Assembly (NCBI GenBank): GCA_019348395.1
Contig: JAHWJN010000052.1
Span: 1-8,271 of the forward strand
DNA length: 8,271 nucleotides
Origin: Chloroflexota bacterium
GTDB lineage: Bacteria > Chloroflexota > Limnocylindria > QHBO01
Direction: 5' to 3'
Positions 5,976 through 8,271 of this stretch are shown piece after piece; the stretch's first letter is position 1; each line of letters opens with the position of its first letter. A program made the position numbers and the translations under genes. The notes beneath the pieces were generated by a model. That model saw nothing but the letters and a program-made list of their open reading frames with translations. It did not search any database and was not told the DNA's origin.

Positions 5976-7718
5976 ATGCGCACCTGGAGACTGGTCTCCA
6001 TCTTCGCGGTACTGGCCCTCGTACTGGTTGCCTGCGGACAGCAGGCACCGGCCGATTCGCCGGACGCGCCCGACCCGGCGGAAACCGACGGCGGCGTTTC
6101 GACGCCGGTCGGCTCGCCTGACGAGACGGACGACGACGCAACCGGCGGCGAGCCGCAGCAGGGCGGGACGCTGGTCTTCGCCGGCGCGGCCCTGGCGGCG
6201 AGCCTCGACCCCTCGCAGACGAGCGACGGTGAGTCGTTCCGAATTCTGCAGCAGGTCTACGAGCCCCTCGTCGACCTCGCGCCCGGGACCGTCGACGAGC
6301 TCGAGGGCGTCCTGGCCACGGAGTGGACGGACGACCCCGAGGCCACCGAGTACGTCTTCACACTGAAGGAAGGCGTCACGTTCCACGACGGCACCGACTT
6401 CAATGCCGAGGCCGTGGTGCGGAACTTCGAGCGCTGGGACAACTTCGCGGAGGAGTTCCAGGCCAACGCCTACTACTACGGTGCCGTCATGAACGGCTTC
6501 GGCGAGGGTAACCTCATCGAGAGCGTCGAGGCCACCGGCGAGCACGAGGTGACGATCACCCTGAGCGAGGCGAGCCCGACCTTCCTGTACGGCATCGCGC
6601 TGACGCCGTTCAGCATCGTCAGCCCGGCCGTGCTCGACGCGACGAACGCGGACGATCCGACCGCGAGCACGCTCGGGACCGAGTTGGTCCAGGGCGGCAC
6701 CGGCCCGTTCATCCTCGAGGAGTACATCCCCGATGACTCGGCCGTCCTCGTCCGGAACGAGGACTACCACGGCGAGCACACGGCGTACCTCGATCGGCTG
6801 ATCATCCGGCCGATCGCGGATCCGGCGGCGCGCCTGCAGGCGCTGCAGGGCGGCAGCATCCAGGGCTTCGACCTCATCGCACCGGGCGACCGGGGCGCGG
6901 TCGAAGACGCCGACGGGCTGCAGCTCGTCAACCGCGAGTCGTTCAACACCCTGTACCTTGGCGTGAACCCGACGGCGACCGAGAACGGCCCGCTGGCCGA
7001 TCAGGCCGTTCGCCAGGCGGTGGCCATGGCAATCGACCGCGCGGCGCTCATCGACCCGTTCTACGGCGGTGGTGGCTCCGTGGCCGATTGCTTCCTGCCC
7101 CCCAGCAGTGGCTGGTTCGACGGCGTCTGCGGCGCTGTCACACCGGTCGAGTTCGACGCGGATGGCGCACGCCAGATGCTCGAGGATGCCGGTTTCACCG
7201 AGGACGATCCGGCGACTGTGAACTTCTGGTATCCGACCGAGGTCACCCGTCCCTACATGCCTGACCCCCGTGGTCTGCATGAGGCGGTGACCACGATGCT
7301 CGAGGATGCCGGGTTCGTCGTCGATCCGGGTAGCGCCGTCTGGGGGACCGAGTACATCCCGGCAGCCCAGAACGGTGAGTACGACCTGCACTTCCTCGGC
7401 TGGACTGGTGACTACGACGATCCGTCCAACTGGTACGGCGTCCACTTCGGCTACCAGGACGGCGAGCCCGCGGCGCAGTTCAACTGCGATCCCGATGGGC
7501 TGGAGGAGGCGATCGACACCGCCGAGGGCACCCTCGACGAGGCCGATCGCGCCAGTGCCTGGGGTGAGGTCGCTGCACTTGTCCATGACAACGTCTGCTT
7601 TGTGACCATGGTCCACGGGGACACCGCGATCGCGCTGACGGATGACGTGCAGGGCTACGTGGCGAACCCGACCGGTTCCGAGAGCTTCGTTGACGTCTGG
7701 CTCGCCGACGGCCAATAA
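5976..7718 (+). CDS. ABC transporter substrate-binding lipoprotein, family 5 (DppA/OppA-like)
   Basis: This 580-residue extracytoplasmic solute-binding protein would capture a peptide or related solute and deliver it to the membrane permease encoded next. The N-terminus is a lipoprotein signal: MRTWR, a hydrophobic core (VSIFAVLALVLV) and lipobox LVAC, with Cys20 as the lipidated residue. Residues 21 to about 60 form an acidic Asp/Pro/Gly-rich tether. The family-5 fold then follows: GGTLVFAGAALAASLDPS, YEPLVDL, VFTLKEGVTFHDGTDFNAEAVVRNF (motif FHDGT at 136-140), AVRQAVAMAIDRAALI (344-359), and near the C-terminus FLGWTGDYDDPSNW (473-486) and VQGYVANP. The last two resemble E. coli DppA (GWTGDNGDPDNF; VKGYVVDP), so a dipeptide-type ligand is the best guess; nickel, heme and oligopeptide binders share the fold. 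A hairpin follows the stop codon. The true substrate cannot be told from sequence alone. Confidence 0.93.
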   Translation: MRTWRLVSIFAVLALVLVACGQQAPADSPDAPDPAETDGGVSTPVGSPDETDDDATGGEPQQGGTLVFAGAALAASLDPSQTSDGESFRILQQVYEPLVDLAPGTVDELEGVLATEWTDDPEATEYVFTLKEGVTFHDGTDFNAEAVVRNFERWDNFAEEFQANAYYYGAVMNGFGEGNLIESVEATGEHEVTITLSEASPTFLYGIALTPFSIVSPAVLDATNADDPTASTLGTELVQGGTGPFILEEYIPDDSAVLVRNEDYHGEHTAYLDRLIIRPIADPAARLQALQGGSIQGFDLIAPGDRGAVEDADGLQLVNRESFNTLYLGVNPTATENGPLADQAVRQAVAMAIDRAALIDPFYGGGGSVADCFLPPSSGWFDGVCGAVTPVEFDADGARQMLEDAGFTEDDPATVNFWYPTEVTRPYMPDPRGLHEAVTTMLEDAGFVVDPGSAVWGTEYIPAAQNGEYDLHFLGWTGDYDDPSNWYGVHFGYQDGEPAAQFNCDPDGLEEAIDTAEGTLDEADRASAWGEVAALVHDNVCFVTMVHGDTAIALTDDVQGYVANPTGSESFVDVWLADGQ

Positions 7719-7743
7719 GCCGCCTCGAGCCACCCACTAGACT

Positions 7744-7776
7744 GGGAGAGCCCCGACCCTCGGTCGGGGCTCTCCC
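7744..7776 (+). terminator. Strong intra-operon hairpin between binding protein and permease
   Basis: GGGAGAGCCCCGACC (7744-7758) and GGTCGGGGCTCTCCC (7762-7776) pair perfectly over 15 bp around a 3-nt CTC loop. The following bases (tcttccgcttcc) are pyrimidine-rich but not a proper T run. The hairpin starts 25 nt after the binding-protein stop and ends 30 nt before the permease start. It probably acts as a partial terminator or 3'-end stabiliser, giving more binding protein than permease, a common arrangement in ABC importer operons. A complete terminator with a separate permease promoter is less likely, as no promoter is evident in the remaining gap. Confidence 0.85.
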
Positions 7777-7806
7777 TCTTCCGCTTCCGACACACCTGGG
7801 GCACCG

Positions 7807-8271
7807 ATGGCGAAGTTCATCATCCGGCGGCTGCTGCTCCTCATCCCCATCCTGCTGGGGCTGACGCTGTTGATCTTCATCTTCACGCGACTGCTTCCCG
7901 GGGACCCTGCCACCACGCTGCTGGGCGAACGAGCGACTCCCGAGAACATCGCACTCGTGCGCGAGTCGCTCGGCCTCGACAGACCGCTGCACGAGCAGTA
8001 CCTGCAGTACATGGGCGGCCTGCTGCAGGGCGACCTCGGTCGGAGCTTCATCACCAACCGCGACGTCGTCGACGATTTCCTGCAGCGGTTCCCGGCCACC
8101 ATCGAGCTGACGCTGTCCGCGATGCTGTTCGCGATCGTGGTCGGCATCCCGCTCGGCATGCTGACCGCGAAGCGGCGCGGCACCTGGATCGACTCGGCCG
8201 GGACGATCATGTCCCTGATCGGCATCAGCATCCCGATCTTCTTCCTGGGCCTGATGCTGAAGTGGGCCTTC
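7807..8271 (+). CDS. ABC transporter permease, DppB/OppB-like (3' end outside the window)
   Basis: This is the first of the usual two membrane subunits of a peptide-type ABC importer; 155 residues are visible of an expected 300-340. The N-terminus FIIRRLLLLIPILLGLTLLIFIFTRLLPGDP (first membrane helix about 9-30, ending in the LPGDP signature) is diagnostic of the DppB/GsiC group. The periplasmic segment has LGLDRPLHEQYLQY and GDLGRSF. A second helix (about 100-121, TIELTLSAMLFAIVVGIPLG) opens the transport domain, and a third (about 131-151, with GISIPIFFLG) is cut near the window edge. The ATG at 7807 has only a weak G-rich stretch (TGGGGC) before it, but the start matches the family N-terminus exactly. 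A second permease (DppC-like) and ATPases would be expected to follow, beyond the window. Confidence 0.96.
   Translation, partial: MAKFIIRRLLLLIPILLGLTLLIFIFTRLLPGDPATTLLGERATPENIALVRESLGLDRPLHEQYLQYMGGLLQGDLGRSFITNRDVVDDFLQRFPATIELTLSAMLFAIVVGIPLGMLTAKRRGTWIDSAGTIMSLIGISIPIFFLGLMLKWAF

Noticed and set aside
7175..7312. Exact 18-nt direct repeat (7175-7192 and 7295-7312), 120 nt apart, in the binding-protein gene
   Set aside because: Both copies code for MLEDAG in helices, and the same codons for LEDAG recur in gcvPA near 2501; codon bias on a common helix sequence explains it better than a mobile or recombining element.
7690..7718. TTGACG at 7690-7695 as the -35 of a permease promoter
   Set aside because: At 16-18 nt downstream there is only CAATAA-like sequence, a poor -10, and the site lies inside the binding-protein gene.
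5391..7733. A 780-codon open frame on the - strand opposite the binding-protein gene and the end of the anti-sigma gene
   Set aside because: The + strand here codes for a clear lipoprotein with family-5 motifs. The long opposite frame is a by-product of GC-rich third positions, and its translation (many Arg, Val, Gly, His runs) shows no known domain.

Overview
The window reads as ordinary chromosomal DNA of a high-GC bacterium. Codon third positions are mostly G or C, and every gene lies on the + strand. A deep-branching actinobacterium (for example the Nitriliruptoria/Euzebya, Rubrobacter or Acidimicrobiia side) or a Chloroflexota member would fit. The main clue is that glycine decarboxylase is split into GcvPA and GcvPB, whereas most familiar Actinobacteria (mycobacteria, Streptomyces) carry one long GcvP. 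This placement is inference from gene content, not a database match.

Positions 1-4365 hold a compact glycine cleavage operon: gcvT (5' end outside the window), gcvH, gcvPA and gcvPB. GcvPA/GcvPB decarboxylate glycine with PLP and pass the aminomethyl group to the lipoyl arm of GcvH. GcvT then moves the one-carbon unit to tetrahydrofolate and releases ammonia. The fourth component, dihydrolipoyl dehydrogenase (L protein), is not here. Spacing is tight: 34 nt, 9 nt, then a 4-nt ATGA overlap.

Positions 4422-5839 hold an ECF-type sigma factor and, overlapping it by ATGA, its probable membrane-anchored zinc-finger anti-sigma factor. The anti-sigma gene has a long unrecognised C-terminal region predicted to lie outside the membrane. 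The regulated genes cannot be identified from this window.

Positions 5840-5975 form the longest gene-free stretch (136 nt). It carries an overlapping set of inverted repeats and a short direct repeat ahead of an ABC transporter operon.

Positions 5976-8271 hold a DppA-like lipoprotein that binds peptides or similar solutes, a perfect 15-bp hairpin, and the first 155 codons of a DppB-like permease that runs off the right edge. The hairpin probably lets the binding protein be made in excess over the permease.

No obviously new system is visible. The items most worth a second look are the repeats before the binding-protein gene, the unusual anti-sigma factor and the N-terminally extended GcvPB. 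No RNA gene, CRISPR array, insertion sequence or phage gene was seen.
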